A stretch of 64,000 bases of DNA from Mycobacterium sp. GA-1841 (GTDB lineage Bacteria > Actinomycetota > Actinomycetes > Mycobacteriales > Mycobacteriaceae), in the NCBI RefSeq assembly GCF_001954135.1, contig NZ_MBEQ01000024.1, positions 305,174 through 369,173 on the forward strand. Direction: 5' to 3'. Below the pieces are notes generated by a model. That model saw only the letters and a program-made list of their open reading frames with translations, had not been told where the DNA came from and did no database searches. Every line of letters begins with the position of its first letter. Position 1 is the first letter of the stretch. The position numbers and the translations under genes were made by a program. Shown here in pieces: positions 8,404-18,115 of the stretch.

Positions 8404-9282
8404 CTACTGCGCCGGGATCTGAGTGTCGGCCAACTCGCCGATGAGAATGGTCAGCTCTCGGCGCTTGCGCTCTTGCAGTTGGTCCTGTTGTCGCTGCCAC
8501 GTGGGATCAACGTTCTTCATGTCCGCTGCGGATCTCGAGTTCTTCAGCTGCTCATTGACGTACCTCGGCAGCCACTGCATGTTCGATGGAGCGTTGATAA
8601 CTTCCCACATATTCTCCGGAGTCAACTCAAGAAACCTTGGTAGATACAAGATTTCCACCTTCGGCACAATATGATCCGGCGAAACCGCAGGGTTCCCCCT
8701 GCCGTCGTCGACGACCTCGTACCCGGACGGATGCTGGTAGCCAATTGGCGGCCGAGGAATCCCCTGCAGCGGAACGTCGGGATATGGCCGCATAGGCGTA
8801 TCCATGGCTCTCACGACTTTCCACAGCGGGAACAGTGGGTGACTGCTCGGGATGGTCGCGCGTCCACTGGGGGTTCTGGCGACTGGACCCGGACTTGTCC
8901 ACCTGGGTCGTGCTGCCGTCGCTCCGTCCGCCATGCTTGTTTTCTGGGCGGGGGTCAGTGCGGCCGGCGGTGGTCCACCGATGCGCAAGGTGGCAACGAC
9001 GCAGGCGTTCTTGGCGTTGAGGAGCGAAATTTTCTCAGCCCTCAACTGAGCGGCTTCCGCGTTGAACGGGCGAGCTATCGAGGGATCTACCGGGACAGGC
9101 GACTTGCGAGTGTTGTGCTCGAGAATCCTGCCCTCGACGTCCGCGAGCGCCCCGTCCTGAGCGGTGCACGGCCGCTCATCAGCGCGCGAAATTATCGACT
9201 GCCAACTGCCCGGTACCGCCAGCGCGAAAAAGAACAGAAGCAACGCGAGGATTCGTCGGGACCGAATTGCGAGAAATCCCAT
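8404..9282 (-). CDS. Secreted protein with HNH-like nuclease C-terminus (candidate toxin)
   Basis: A 292-residue protein. Residues 1-30 form a signal peptide or anchor (RSRRILALLLFFFALAVPG). The middle is Pro/Ala-rich. From about residue 175 there is a compact domain with GYQHPSGYEVVDDGRGN, DHIVPKVEI, NAPSNMQWLPRYVNEQLKNS and a charged C-terminal helix. An Asp-His pair, a later Asn-Asn pair and a basic patch are the layout of HNH/treble-clef nuclease toxins. No long delivery domain is present. The two downstream genes could supply immunity. The nuclease call is inference from motif layout. Confidence 0.5.
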   Translation of the reverse strand: MGFLAIRSRRILALLLFFFALAVPGSWQSIISRADERPCTAQDGALADVEGRILEHNTRKSPVPVDPSIARPFNAEAAQLRAEKISLLNAKNACVVATLRIGGPPPAALTPAQKTSMADGATAARPRWTSPGPVARTPSGRATIPSSHPLFPLWKVVRAMDTPMRPYPDVPLQGIPRPPIGYQHPSGYEVVDDGRGNPAVSPDHIVPKVEILYLPRFLELTPENMWEVINAPSNMQWLPRYVNEQLKNSRSAADMKNVDPTWQRQQDQLQERKRRELTILIGELADTQIPAQ

Positions 9283-9459
9283 CTACCCAGTGACCCCCAA
9301 TCAGGCGACACGGCCTCTTGATCCTAAGTCTGGTTCTCGGCTCTCACCGACAGGAATCTGCGCGGGCGGTCCGTGCCCGACTGCTCACCAAATGCCCCAA
9401 TAACTACCACCCGCAACAACCATCTCGGTAACGTCGGAAGCGATGCGCAAGGCACCGAC

Positions 9460-10509
9460 GTGTTGATCGCGGCGTTACGCGATCTGCAGTGGCGGCGACG
9501 GCGATTCATGATCGCCGTGGTCGGCACCGCGATGGTCTTCGCCATGACGTTGGTGTTGACGGGCCTGGCCAATGGTTTTCGCGTGGAAGCCGAACGCAGT
9601 GTCGATGCACTGGGCCTCGACCATTTCATGATCAAAGAAGGCGCGGCGGGGCCCTTCCTGGGTTCAGCGCCGTTGCCGCCCAACGCCGTTCAGATGGCAG
9701 CCCGCCTGCCCGGTGTCGACACCGCAGTCCCGCTGGTCTATGGCTCCTCGACAATCCCCGCCGACGGCTCCCCGCGCAACGTCAACGTGTTCGGCGTGCC
9801 GGATGACGGCCCGGGCTCGCCCACCGTCAAAGAAGGCCGCGCCCCGCACGCCGTCGACGAGGTCGCGGTGTCGACCACGATGGGCCGCCCGATCGGCGCC
9901 GTCATCGACGTCGGAGCAGCGAAGCTGCATGTCGTCGGCCTGGTCGATGACCTCACCGCCCTGGCCGCCCAGGACAACGTCTACCTGACCGTTCCCGGCG
10001 CCCAGCAGCTGCTGTTCTCGGGCCAGAAACTGATCTCGTCGGTCGGCATCCTGGGCACCCCGCAGCAGACGCCACCGGACTTCCGCATCGTCGACCGGGC
10101 CGGCGCGATCGACGACATGGTCCGCCCACTGCGCGGCGCCAACCAGGCGATGAGCCTGATGGCGGGCCTGTTGTGGGCGGTCGCGGCGCTGATCGTCGGC
10201 TCGGTGATCTACCTGTCCGCCCTGGAACGCACCCGCGACTTCGCGGTGTTCAAGGCCGTCGGGGTGGCCACCCGCTCGATCATGGCCGGGTTGGCCATGC
10301 AGGCCGTCACGGTCGCACTGCTGGCTGCCCTGCTGGGGGCCGGCCTGTCGCTGGTGCTCGGTCCACCGTTCCCGATGCGCTGTGACGTCCCCACCGCCGC
10401 ATTCGTGGCGCTGCCGATCCTCGCGGTCGGGATCGGTCTGCTCGCCAGCGTGGCCGGCCTGCGCCGCGCCGTCACCATCGATCCCGCCCTGGCATTCCGA
10501 GGACCCTGA
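9460..10509 (+). CDS. FtsX/MacB-type ABC transporter permease
   Basis: A 349-residue membrane protein with one N-terminal transmembrane segment, a large extracytoplasmic domain (about residues 40-230) and three C-terminal transmembrane segments, the last ones with LERTRDFAVFKAVGVAT. This is the FtsX/DevC/MacB layout. The GTG at 9460 follows AAGG by seven bases and places the first membrane segment at the N-terminus. Its stop is one base from the ATPase start. The pair matches the arrangement I recall for M. tuberculosis Rv2563-Rv2564. Despite the glutamine-transport name there, this fold suggests envelope or efflux work. Confidence 0.88.
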   Translation: MLIAALRDLQWRRRRFMIAVVGTAMVFAMTLVLTGLANGFRVEAERSVDALGLDHFMIKEGAAGPFLGSAPLPPNAVQMAARLPGVDTAVPLVYGSSTIPADGSPRNVNVFGVPDDGPGSPTVKEGRAPHAVDEVAVSTTMGRPIGAVIDVGAAKLHVVGLVDDLTALAAQDNVYLTVPGAQQLLFSGQKLISSVGILGTPQQTPPDFRIVDRAGAIDDMVRPLRGANQAMSLMAGLLWAVAALIVGSVIYLSALERTRDFAVFKAVGVATRSIMAGLAMQAVTVALLAALLGAGLSLVLGPPFPMRCDVPTAAFVALPILAVGIGLLASVAGLRRAVTIDPALAFRGP

Positions 10510-10510
10510 C

Positions 10511-11512
10511 ATGGCCGATCTGCTCGTCAAAGACCTCGTCGTGGAGTACTCCAGCGGCGGCTACGCGGTGCGCCCGATCGACGGCCTGGACCTCGAAGTC
10601 CCGGCCGGCTCGTTGGCAATCCTGTTGGGCCCCAGCGGTTGCGGCAAGACCACACTGCTGTCGTGTCTGGGCGGCATCCTCAAACCGTCCGCGGGCCGCA
10701 TCGAGTTCGGCGACATCGACGTGACGAGCCTGAACAAGAAAGGGCTCTCGGACTACCGCCGCGACACCGTCGGCATCGTCTTCCAGGCGTTCAACCTGGT
10801 GCCCAGCCTGACCGCCTTGGAGAACGTCATCGTGCCGCTGCGCGCGGCCGGCATGAGCCGCTACGGCGCCCGCGAACGCGCCATGGAACTGCTCACCCGC
10901 GTCGGGCTGCAAGACCGATTGCACCACCGCCCAGGCAATCTCAGCGGCGGGCAGCAGCAACGCGTCGCGGTGGCCCGCGCCATCGCCCTGGACCCGCCGC
11001 TGATCCTGGCCGACGAACCAACCGCCCACCTGGATTTCATCCAGGTCGAGGAGGTGCTGCGGCTGATCCGGGAGCTGGCCAGCGGCGACCGCGTCGTCGT
11101 CGTCGCCACCCACGACACCCGCATCCTGCCGCTGGCCGACCAGGTGGTGGAGCTCGTCCCGCAGGTGGCCGTGGAACATCAGACCACCGAAACCGTCACC
11201 CTCGAACCGGGCGAGGTGCTGTTCTCCCAGGGCGAGATGGGTGATCTGATCTATGTCATCTCCGCCGGCGAACTGGAGATCGTGCGCGAATTGGCCGATG
11301 GCGGTGAGGAAGTGATCAAAGTCGCCGGACCCGGGGACTACTTCGGTGAGATGGGGCCATTGTTCAGCCTGCCCCGCTCGGCCACCACGCGCGCCAAGGG
11401 CGAGGCTGTCGTCGTCGGCTACACCGTGCAGGCGTTCCGCGAACTGCTCGGCCCGACCGGCACCCGGCACCTCGTCGGGCAACCCGAAACCGAGACCGAC
11501 CCAACCGCTTGA
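10511..11512 (+). CDS. glnQ: ABC transporter ATPase with C-terminal cyclic-nucleotide-binding domain
   Basis: A 333-residue protein. Residues 1-225 are an ABC ATPase: Walker [10 protein letters not shown] near residue 40, Q-loop VFQAFN, signature [14 protein letters not shown], Walker B ILADEPT and a switch His. Residues 235-333 form a cNMP-binding fold ([22 protein letters not shown] ... [11 protein letters not shown] ... PRSATTRA), with the PxRxA phosphate cassette. It forms one unit with the permease upstream. The extra domain suggests that cAMP gates the transporter. This domain order is known from mycobacterial GlnQ (Rv2564), so the symbol follows that usage. Confidence 0.88.
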   Translation: MADLLVKDLVVEYSSGGYAVRPIDGLDLEVPAGSLAILLGPSGCGKTTLLSCLGGILKPSAGRIEFGDIDVTSLNKKGLSDYRRDTVGIVFQAFNLVPSLTALENVIVPLRAAGMSRYGARERAMELLTRVGLQDRLHHRPGNLSGGQQQRVAVARAIALDPPLILADEPTAHLDFIQVEEVLRLIRELASGDRVVVVATHDTRILPLADQVVELVPQVAVEHQTTETVTLEPGEVLFSQGEMGDLIYVISAGELEIVRELADGGEEVIKVAGPGDYFGEMGPLFSLPRSATTRAKGEAVVVGYTVQAFRELLGPTGTRHLVGQPETETDPTA

Positions 11513-11667
11513 AAACGCAAGCAGCATCCGGCCTTTCAAGATCACTCGGGCCGAGTTTGTCCAAGGGGTACCCAGGGGGGAGCCTAAAGGAGTAACGTCC
11601 GGACACGGCGGATCAAGAAAGCGGTACGCCGGTGAGCTACCGAGTCCGAGACCGTACGGGGCGGCTA

Positions 11668-12588
11668 GTGACAGCTACTGAGCACACAGACAAAACCGCA
11701 GCACCGTTCATCGGTGCGCGTCCGGGCGAGCGGCACGGGTCCACGGCAGACGAAGTCCGCTCCCATTACGACCTGTCCAACGACTTCTTCCGGCTGTGGC
11801 AGGACCCAACCCAGACCTACAGTTGCGCCTACTTCGAGCGCGACGACATGACGCTGGAACAGGCCCAGATGGCGAAAGTCGATCTGGCCCTGGGCAAGCT
11901 GGGTCTGCAACCTGGTATGACGTTGTTGGACATCGGCTGCGGCTGGGGTTCGACGATCATGCGCGCGGTGGAGAAATACGACGTCAACGTCATCGGCCTG
12001 ACGTTGTCGCACAACCAACTCGCCCACATCGAGCAACGGTTCGCCGCGTCCGACAGCCCCCGCAGCAAAGACGTCCGCCTGCAGCCCTGGGAGGATTTCG
12101 ACGAACCCGTCGATCGGATCGTGTCGATCGGGGCGTTCGAGCACTTCGGCTTCGAGAAGTACGCCGACTACTTCAAGAAGACCTACGAGCTGTTGCCCGA
12201 CGACGGGGTGATGCTGCTGCACACCATCGTCTCGACCAGCAAGGAAGAAGTGGCCGAGATGGGCCTGCCGACCACGATGTCGTTGATGCGGTTCTTCCGG
12301 TTCATCGTCACCGAGATCTACCCGGGCGGCCGCATCCCGCTGATCAAGATGGTCGAAGACCACGCGACCGAGGCCGGCTTCCACGTCACCCGCAAGCAAC
12401 GCCTACGCCCGCACTACGCCCGCACGCTGGACACCTGGGCGGCCAACCTGCAGGCCAAGAAGGACGAGGCCATCGCGATCACCTCCGAAGAGGTCTACGA
12501 GCGCTACCTGAAGTACCTGACCGGCTGCGCGGACCTGTTCCGCGACGGCTACACCGACGTGTGCCAATTCACCTGCGAAAAGGCGTGA
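11668..12588 (+). CDS. Mycolic acid cyclopropane synthase/methyltransferase family
   Basis: A 306-residue SAM-dependent enzyme acting on meromycolate chains. Seen: [30 protein letters not shown], the SAM motif [30 protein letters not shown], and the C-terminus [16 protein letters not shown], which recalls CmaA2 and PcaA. Paralogues (CmaA1/2, MmaA1-4, PcaA, UmaA) differ in product, and I cannot assign which from sequence alone. The GTG at 11668 gives the usual family length; a GTG at 11632 would add 12 residues. A second family member follows in tandem. Confidence 0.9.
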   Translation: MTATEHTDKTAAPFIGARPGERHGSTADEVRSHYDLSNDFFRLWQDPTQTYSCAYFERDDMTLEQAQMAKVDLALGKLGLQPGMTLLDIGCGWGSTIMRAVEKYDVNVIGLTLSHNQLAHIEQRFAASDSPRSKDVRLQPWEDFDEPVDRIVSIGAFEHFGFEKYADYFKKTYELLPDDGVMLLHTIVSTSKEEVAEMGLPTTMSLMRFFRFIVTEIYPGGRIPLIKMVEDHATEAGFHVTRKQRLRPHYARTLDTWAANLQAKKDEAIAITSEEVYERYLKYLTGCADLFRDGYTDVCQFTCEKA

Positions 12589-12606
12589 TACGGGGGAGGT
12601 AAACGC

Positions 12607-13494
12607 ATGGCCGACGGCACGGCGGGGACGGCCCAGATGCGGCCGTACTTCGAGGATGTTCAAGCCCACTACGACCTCTCCGATGAGTTCTTCGGACTCT
12701 TCCAGGACCCGTCACGCACCTACAGTTGTGCGTTCTACGACCGCGAGGACATGTCACTGGAAGAAGCCCAGATGGCCAAGATCGACCTGGCCCTCGACAA
12801 GCTGGAGCTGGAAGCAGGCATGACCCTGCTCGACATCGGTTGCGGTTGGGGCGCATTGATGAAACGCGCGCTGGAACGCTACGACGTCAACGTCATCGGC
12901 CTGACCCTGAGCCGCAACCAGTACGCCTACGACCAGAACCTGTTGGACCACGTCGACACCGACCGCTCGCACATGGTGTGCCTGCAGGGCTGGGAACAAT
13001 TCGACCAGCCGGTGGACCGCATCGTCAGCATCGAGGCGTTCGAAGCCTTCGGAAAGTCCCGGTACGCCGCGTTTTTCGACACCGCCTACCGGGTGCTGCC
13101 CGAGGACGGCAGCATGGTGATCGAGACCATCTTCACCCACCCGATCAACTACTGGCGTGAACACCACATCCCGATCACCCTGAACGACATGAAATTCACC
13201 CGGTTCATCGGCAAGGAGATCTTCCCCGGCGGACAACTGCCGTCGGACGACGACATGTACGACTTCTCGTCGGCCGCCGGGTTTTACACCGAACAGCTGC
13301 AGTTGATGAACCCGCACTACGTGCGGACGCTGGACACCTGGGCGGCGAATCTCGTCGCCCACCGCGACGAGGCGATCGCCACCACCTCCGAAGAGGTGTA
13401 CGACCGCTACATGCGCTACATCACCGGGTGCGCCGACTTCTTCCGCCGCGGCATCTCCGAGGTCGCCCAGTTCACCTTCACCAAAGAGAACTAA
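12607..13494 (+). CDS. Mycolic acid methyltransferase family, second copy
   Basis: A 295-residue paralogue of the upstream gene, 18 bp downstream, with a strong GGGGGAGG ribosome-binding site. It has the same SAM motif ([10 protein letters not shown]), VQAHYDLSDEFF and TYSCAFYDREDMSLEEAQ. It reads SIEAFEAFG where the first copy has SIGAFEHFG, so the His of the EHFG motif is Ala, as I recall in UmaA. It ends SEVAQFTFTKEN. The pair probably makes different mycolate modifications. Its last four bases overlap the end of the convergent ketosynthase gene. Confidence 0.9.
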   Translation: MADGTAGTAQMRPYFEDVQAHYDLSDEFFGLFQDPSRTYSCAFYDREDMSLEEAQMAKIDLALDKLELEAGMTLLDIGCGWGALMKRALERYDVNVIGLTLSRNQYAYDQNLLDHVDTDRSHMVCLQGWEQFDQPVDRIVSIEAFEAFGKSRYAAFFDTAYRVLPEDGSMVIETIFTHPINYWREHHIPITLNDMKFTRFIGKEIFPGGQLPSDDDMYDFSSAAGFYTEQLQLMNPHYVRTLDTWAANLVAHRDEAIATTSEEVYDRYMRYITGCADFFRRGISEVAQFTFTKEN

Positions 13495-14738
13495 GCGGCG
13501 CCGAACACCAACGCCACGTTCTGCCCACCGAAACCGAACGAATCGCAGAGCGCATACCGGTAATTGCCCCGACGCGGCTGATCGACGACCACATCCAGAT
13601 CGATCTCCGGATCCGGGTTCTTCAGGTTGAGCGTGGGCGGGATGATCCCGTCGCGCAGGGCCTGCACCGTCAACACGGCCTCCACCGCGCCGGCCGATCC
13701 CAGGGAGTGCCCCAATGCCGCCTTCGGGGCATACACCGCCGGCGCTCCATGTCCGAGTGCGCGGTGAAGGGCCCGGGCCTCGGCCGCATCGCCGCACCAC
13801 GTCCCGGTGGCATGAGCGTTGACGTGATCGATATCGGTCGGGACGAGACCGGCCAACTCCACCGCCCGGGTGATCGCGTCGCCGGCCCGCTCCCCCGTCG
13901 GATCGGGCCGGATCGGGTCATACCCGTCGGAGGTCATGCCGGCACTCAACAGCCGGGCCAGGATCGGCGCGCCGCGCGCCTTGGCATGCTCCTCGGTTTC
14001 GATCAGCATCAATGCCCCGGCCTCGCCGAACACCATGCCGCGCCGGTCCTTGTCGAACGGGCGGCAGGCAGCCGCCGGATCGTCGTTGTCGGTGGACATG
14101 AAGCCGGCCTGCGTGAACGCGGCGATCGGCACCGCCTCAAGCGGGTTCTCGACGCCCCCACAGATCGCGGCTTCCGCGTCACCGAAGATGAGCCGCTGCC
14201 ACGCATGCGCGATGGCGGCCGCGCCGGACGCATCGGCCATCACCGGTGAGCTGACGCCGGCCTTCGCCTGCCGCAGCAATCCCACCGCGGCAGCCGGTGA
14301 ATTCGGCATGTACTTCTGAATCGCTGTCGGTGGGACCGCCCGCAAACCCTTCTGCTGCCAGGTGTCGTACTGCAGGATCATCTCTTCGCTACTGCCCAGC
14401 GCGAAGCCGACCGAGACGAGCAGCCGTCGGGTGTCGATCTCCGGGGTTCCGGCGACATCCCAGAGTCGACGGCCCAGCACCGTGGACATCTGACCGACGA
14501 ACGAAAGCCTGCGCTGCTCAATGCGATTCACCAGACCATCGAACGTCTCGGTGAGGCGCCCAGCGATCCGGACCGGGAAGTCGAACTCGTCGACGAACGG
14601 CTCGTCGAGCGGACGAATCCCACTGCGGCCCTCCAACAACAGCCGCCAGGTGTCCTCGGCCTCGGGTGCAAGCGACGTCGTCGATGTCATCGCGGTGACG
14701 ACGACATCGGGAAAACGACCCGTGACGTGCGCAGACAT
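13491..14738 (-). CDS. KasA/KasB-like beta-ketoacyl-ACP synthase lacking the catalytic Cys
   Basis: A 415-residue protein that aligns in outline with KasA/KasB of the mycolate FAS-II pathway. Retained: NAHATG (His309), PKAALGHSLGSAG (Lys339, His344), CGGVE and FGFGGQN. Where KasA has PVSACSSG with the nucleophilic Cys, this protein reads PVMADASG, so Asp169 replaces it (codon at 14232-14234). A protein without the Cys cannot form the acyl-enzyme; it could act as a partner subunit like a chain-length factor, as a decarboxylase, or be inactive. The location beside two mycolate methyltransferases supports a role in mycolate metabolism. Confidence 0.85.
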   Translation of the reverse strand: MSAHVTGRFPDVVVTAMTSTTSLAPEAEDTWRLLLEGRSGIRPLDEPFVDEFDFPVRIAGRLTETFDGLVNRIEQRRLSFVGQMSTVLGRRLWDVAGTPEIDTRRLLVSVGFALGSSEEMILQYDTWQQKGLRAVPPTAIQKYMPNSPAAAVGLLRQAKAGVSSPVMADASGAAAIAHAWQRLIFGDAEAAICGGVENPLEAVPIAAFTQAGFMSTDNDDPAAACRPFDKDRRGMVFGEAGALMLIETEEHAKARGAPILARLLSAGMTSDGYDPIRPDPTGERAGDAITRAVELAGLVPTDIDHVNAHATGTWCGDAAEARALHRALGHGAPAVYAPKAALGHSLGSAGAVEAVLTVQALRDGIIPPTLNLKNPDPEIDLDVVVDQPRRGNYRYALCDSFGFGGQNVALVFGAA

Positions 14739-14839
14739 GTGGTGGGCTCTCGGTTCTCCTCAGCGATTCAAACGAGAAAGTACTTCCCACTTTAGAACTG
14801 CTCATACCCGTACAGGCCCGATTTGTCAGACTGGGGACC

Positions 14840-15673
14840 ATGACCGAACCTGCCACCCGCGTCGCGGTCTACCTCGACTTCGACAACATCGTCATCTCCC
14901 GCTATGACCAGGTCAACGGCCGTAACTCGTTCCAGAAAGACAAGGCCAAGGGTCTGGATCCGGACAAGCTGGTCAAGGCCACGGTCGACATCGGCGCCAT
15001 CCTCGACTTCGCGTCCTCTTTCGGCACCTTGGTGCTGACCCGCGCCTACGCGGACTGGTCAGCCGAGGTCAACGCCGAATACCGGCTGCAACTCGTCGGC
15101 CGCGCCGTGGACCTGGTGCAACTGTTCCCGGCCGCGGCCTACGGCAAAAACGGCGCCGACATCCGGCTGGCGGTCGACGCCGTGGAGGACATGTTCCGCC
15201 TACCCGACCTCACCCATGTGGTGATCGTGGCCGGCGACTCCGACTACATCCCGCTCGCGCAGCGCTGCAAACGGCTGGGCCGCTACGTCGTCGGCATCGG
15301 CGTCGCCGGGTCGTCGAGCCGGATGCTGGCCGCGGCGTGCGACGAGTTCGTCGTCTACGACTCGCTGCCCGGCATCCCCACCTCCGCTCCCGAACCCGAA
15401 ACCAATCAACCCAAACGCACCCGCAAATCTGAGGGCCCCGACCCTCAGACGCAGGCCACCGCCCTGCTCACCCGTGCCCTGCAGATCGGCCTGGAAAAAG
15501 ACGATGTGGAGTGGCTGCACAATTCCGCGGTCAAAGCACAGATGAAGCGGATGGACCCGTCGTTCAGCGAGAAGTCGTTGGGCTTCAAGTCGTTCAGTGA
15601 TTTCCTGCGGTCACGCGCGGATGTGGTCGAGTTGGACGAGAGTTCGACGACGCGGATGGTGAAGTTGCGCTGA
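14840..15673 (+). CDS. NYN-domain nuclease-like protein with C-terminal OST-HTH/LOTUS-like region
   Basis: A 277-residue protein. Residues 1-180 are a NYN (PIN-like, LabA/DUF88) domain: VAVYLDFDNIVIS with the first acidic residues, GADIRLAVDA, and VVIVAGDSDYIPL. The acidic cluster is intact, so metal-dependent RNase activity is plausible. A charged linker (about 185-205) leads to a C-terminal about 70-residue segment that looks like a LOTUS/OST-HTH RNA-binding domain (KSLGFKSFSDFLRS). The start follows GGGG by a few bases. It is divergent from the ketosynthase gene. Confidence 0.85.
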   Translation: MTEPATRVAVYLDFDNIVISRYDQVNGRNSFQKDKAKGLDPDKLVKATVDIGAILDFASSFGTLVLTRAYADWSAEVNAEYRLQLVGRAVDLVQLFPAAAYGKNGADIRLAVDAVEDMFRLPDLTHVVIVAGDSDYIPLAQRCKRLGRYVVGIGVAGSSSRMLAAACDEFVVYDSLPGIPTSAPEPETNQPKRTRKSEGPDPQTQATALLTRALQIGLEKDDVEWLHNSAVKAQMKRMDPSFSEKSLGFKSFSDFLRSRADVVELDESSTTRMVKLR

Positions 15674-15686
15674 ACGGGGGCTCGGC

Positions 15687-16718
15687 TTATGGGCCCACCC
15701 GGGTGGCGCGCCGGAAGCGGTCCAGATACGCCGGCCAGTCCCAGGCGGACAGAAACTCCGTCGTCGCCGCATAGCCCTTGTCGTACAGGGCCTCGGCCTC
15801 GGCGCGGGTGATGTCGAAATCCAGCACACCGACATCGGTCGAATCGACCTCGATCGCCCGCACTTTCACCCACGGCAGGCTCAGATGCGCCTGGTCATGA
15901 CCGACCAACATGGTGGTGAGCAGGCTTTCCAGGAACGTCGGCCCACCACAGCGCAGCATCCCCAGACCGGGGATGAGCTGTTCGGCCGTCGGCGCTGGGA
16001 GGTACGGCACCACCGTCACCCCGAACGTGGGCCAGCGGGGCTCGGCGCCGTCGGGCCGGTCGAACGAATCGATCGGGAAGTTCGACAGCACACCACCGTC
16101 CACCAGCGTGCACGGTTGCCCGTCAGCGGTATTCAGCGTGACCGGATGGAACAGGAACGGTATCGCCATCGACGCCCGCACCGCATCGGCGACCAATTGC
16201 TCATCGGGATCCAACCCGTAGACCCGTCGGTAATCCCAAGGTAGACGGACCAATTGACCAGTGGTCACATCGGTCACCGTCACCACCAGCCGGTAGCGCC
16301 GCTCAGGCAGCAGATTCTCGTCGTCGATCGCCAGATCACCAAACGTCCTGACACCCAGGTTGTTCAGCTCGCTGCGCATCCAGTCGTGCGCGAAGTCACC
16401 CCGATAGATCCCGGTCTCCCGCAGCAGGCCCCACGCCGTGCCCACGACCGGGATCCGTTCGATCGGACCGCTGTCGGGAAACTTGTGATACGGCACGTTG
16501 AGCACCAGTTCGCGCAACTGCTCACCGGTCATGTCGTCGCGTTGCGCGGCCGCGGCCACCACCGCGCCGACCAGGGACCCCGCCGAGGTGCCCGACACCC
16601 GCTCGATCGCATAGCCCGCATCCTTGAGCGCGACGACGGCGCCCACCAGACCGATGCCCTTGACCCCGCCGCCGGAGAGCACCAGGTCGGCACGAAGCGG
16701 GTTACGTTGCGCAGCCAT
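15687..16718 (-). CDS. Patatin-like phospholipase
   Basis: A 343-residue protein. Seen: LVLSGGGVKGIGLVGAV (oxyanion hole), GTSAGSLVGA with the nucleophilic Ser of GxSxG, and VDGGVLSNFP with the catalytic Asp of the DGG motif. The Ser-Asp dyad is complete, so it should be an active lipid acyl hydrolase, probably cytoplasmic since no signal is visible. The ATG at 16718 gives the natural patatin N-terminus; the frame is open further upstream but overlaps the divergent FAD enzyme gene. It is convergent with the NYN gene. Confidence 0.9.
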   Translation of the reverse strand: MAAQRNPLRADLVLSGGGVKGIGLVGAVVALKDAGYAIERVSGTSAGSLVGAVVAAAAQRDDMTGEQLRELVLNVPYHKFPDSGPIERIPVVGTAWGLLRETGIYRGDFAHDWMRSELNNLGVRTFGDLAIDDENLLPERRYRLVVTVTDVTTGQLVRLPWDYRRVYGLDPDEQLVADAVRASMAIPFLFHPVTLNTADGQPCTLVDGGVLSNFPIDSFDRPDGAEPRWPTFGVTVVPYLPAPTAEQLIPGLGMLRCGGPTFLESLLTTMLVGHDQAHLSLPWVKVRAIEVDSTDVGVLDFDITRAEAEALYDKGYAATTEFLSAWDWPAYLDRFRRATRVGP

Positions 16719-16772
16719 GGGTTCAGCTTGGCACGCGTAGCTGTGCACAGGCGCGCGTAGCATCGAATTGTC

Positions 16773-17948
16773 ATGCGGATCGCCATCAACGGAGCCGGAG
16801 TCGCCGGGGCGGCACTGGCACATTGGCTGCACCGCATCGGCCACTCCCCGACCCTGATCGAACGGGCCCCGGCCTTCCGCACCGGCGGCTACATGATCGA
16901 CTTCTGGGGCATCGGCTACCGGGTGGCCCGCGCAATGGGCATCGAGCCGGTCATCCGCAACGCCGGCTATGACGTGCAGTCCGTGCGTTCGCTGGGCTCC
17001 GATGGCCGCATCAACGCCGAGCTGCGCGTCGACGTGTTCCGCCGCATGATCGGTGACGACTTCACCAGCCTGCCCCGGGGTGAGCTTGCCGCCGCCATCT
17101 ACCGCACCATCGAGGATGTCGTGCCGACGGTGTTCGACGACAGCATCGCTGGCATCGACCAACACGGCGACGGGGTGCGGGTGACGTTCGAGAACCGCTC
17201 GGCCGACAACTTCGATCTCGTCATCGGCGCCGACGGGCTGCACTCCACCGTGCGTCGCCTGGTATTCGGGCCCGAGGAGCGATTCGAGCACTATCTGGGC
17301 TGCAAAGTCGCCGCCTGCGTCGTCGACGGGCACCGCCCCGGCGCGACGTCGGATGCGTACGTCACCTACAGCGTCCCCGGCCGCCAGATCGGCCAGTTCA
17401 CGCTGCACGGTGATCGCACCATGTTCCTCTTCGTGTTCCGCGACCAGCACGACGACGCCGGGTTGACGCCAAAGCAGCAGTTACACAAGCAGTTCGACGA
17501 CGCCGGCTGGGAATCTCGCCAGATCCTGGCCGCGGTCGACGACGTCGAGGACCTCTACTTCGACGTGGTCAGCCAGATCCGGATGCCACGCTGGTCCCAG
17601 GGCCGGGTGCTGGTGATCGGTGACGCCGCGGGCTGCATCTCCCTGCTCGGCGGCGAGGGCACCGGGCTGGCCATCACCGAGGCCTACGCCCTGGCCGGCG
17701 AACTCACCCGCGCCGACGGCGACCACCACCTGGCGTTCGACCGCTACGAATCGCTGCTGCGGCCGTTCATCGAGGGCAAGCAAGCCGGCGCGGAGCGGAT
17801 GCTCGGATTCTTCGCCACCCGAACGCGATTCGGGTTGTGGTTCCGCGACGTGGCACTGCGCGCGATGAACCTGGGCCGACCGATCGCCGGACTGTTCGCC
17901 GGCACCGTGCGCGACGACATCGCCCTGCCGGACTACGGGATCGGGTGA
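16773..17948 (+). CDS. FAD-dependent monooxygenase (PHBH/TetX fold)
   Basis: A 391-residue flavoprotein. Residues 1-30 hold the dinucleotide fold (INGAGVAGAALAHWL ... LIERAP). Further motifs are LVIGADGLHSTVRR (DG motif) and RVLVIGDAAGCISLLGGEG (GD motif that binds FAD ribitol). The C-terminus is basic and helical. Such enzymes hydroxylate aromatic or polyketide-like substrates using NAD(P)H and O2; the substrate is not evident. The 54-bp gap to the divergent patatin gene must hold both promoters. Confidence 0.88.
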   Translation: MRIAINGAGVAGAALAHWLHRIGHSPTLIERAPAFRTGGYMIDFWGIGYRVARAMGIEPVIRNAGYDVQSVRSLGSDGRINAELRVDVFRRMIGDDFTSLPRGELAAAIYRTIEDVVPTVFDDSIAGIDQHGDGVRVTFENRSADNFDLVIGADGLHSTVRRLVFGPEERFEHYLGCKVAACVVDGHRPGATSDAYVTYSVPGRQIGQFTLHGDRTMFLFVFRDQHDDAGLTPKQQLHKQFDDAGWESRQILAAVDDVEDLYFDVVSQIRMPRWSQGRVLVIGDAAGCISLLGGEGTGLAITEAYALAGELTRADGDHHLAFDRYESLLRPFIEGKQAGAERMLGFFATRTRFGLWFRDVALRAMNLGRPIAGLFAGTVRDDIALPDYGIG

Positions 17949-18115
17949 CCTGCGCCGGGCACTACGGCATCGAGCGTTGGCGGCGATTGTCACACCTGCC
18001 ACTTCCGTCCCGGCTCTGGAGGGAAGCATGGGATTCGAAACCTGATATCACCGGCGATACCACCTTTTCGCCCCACATACCGGCCGGCTCCGCGGTGCGG
18101 AACCCACCGATGTGA

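Noticed and set aside
17949..18115. GGGATTCGAAACC resembling a tRNA T-arm
   Set aside because: No acceptor stem, D-arm or anticodon arm could be fitted around it.
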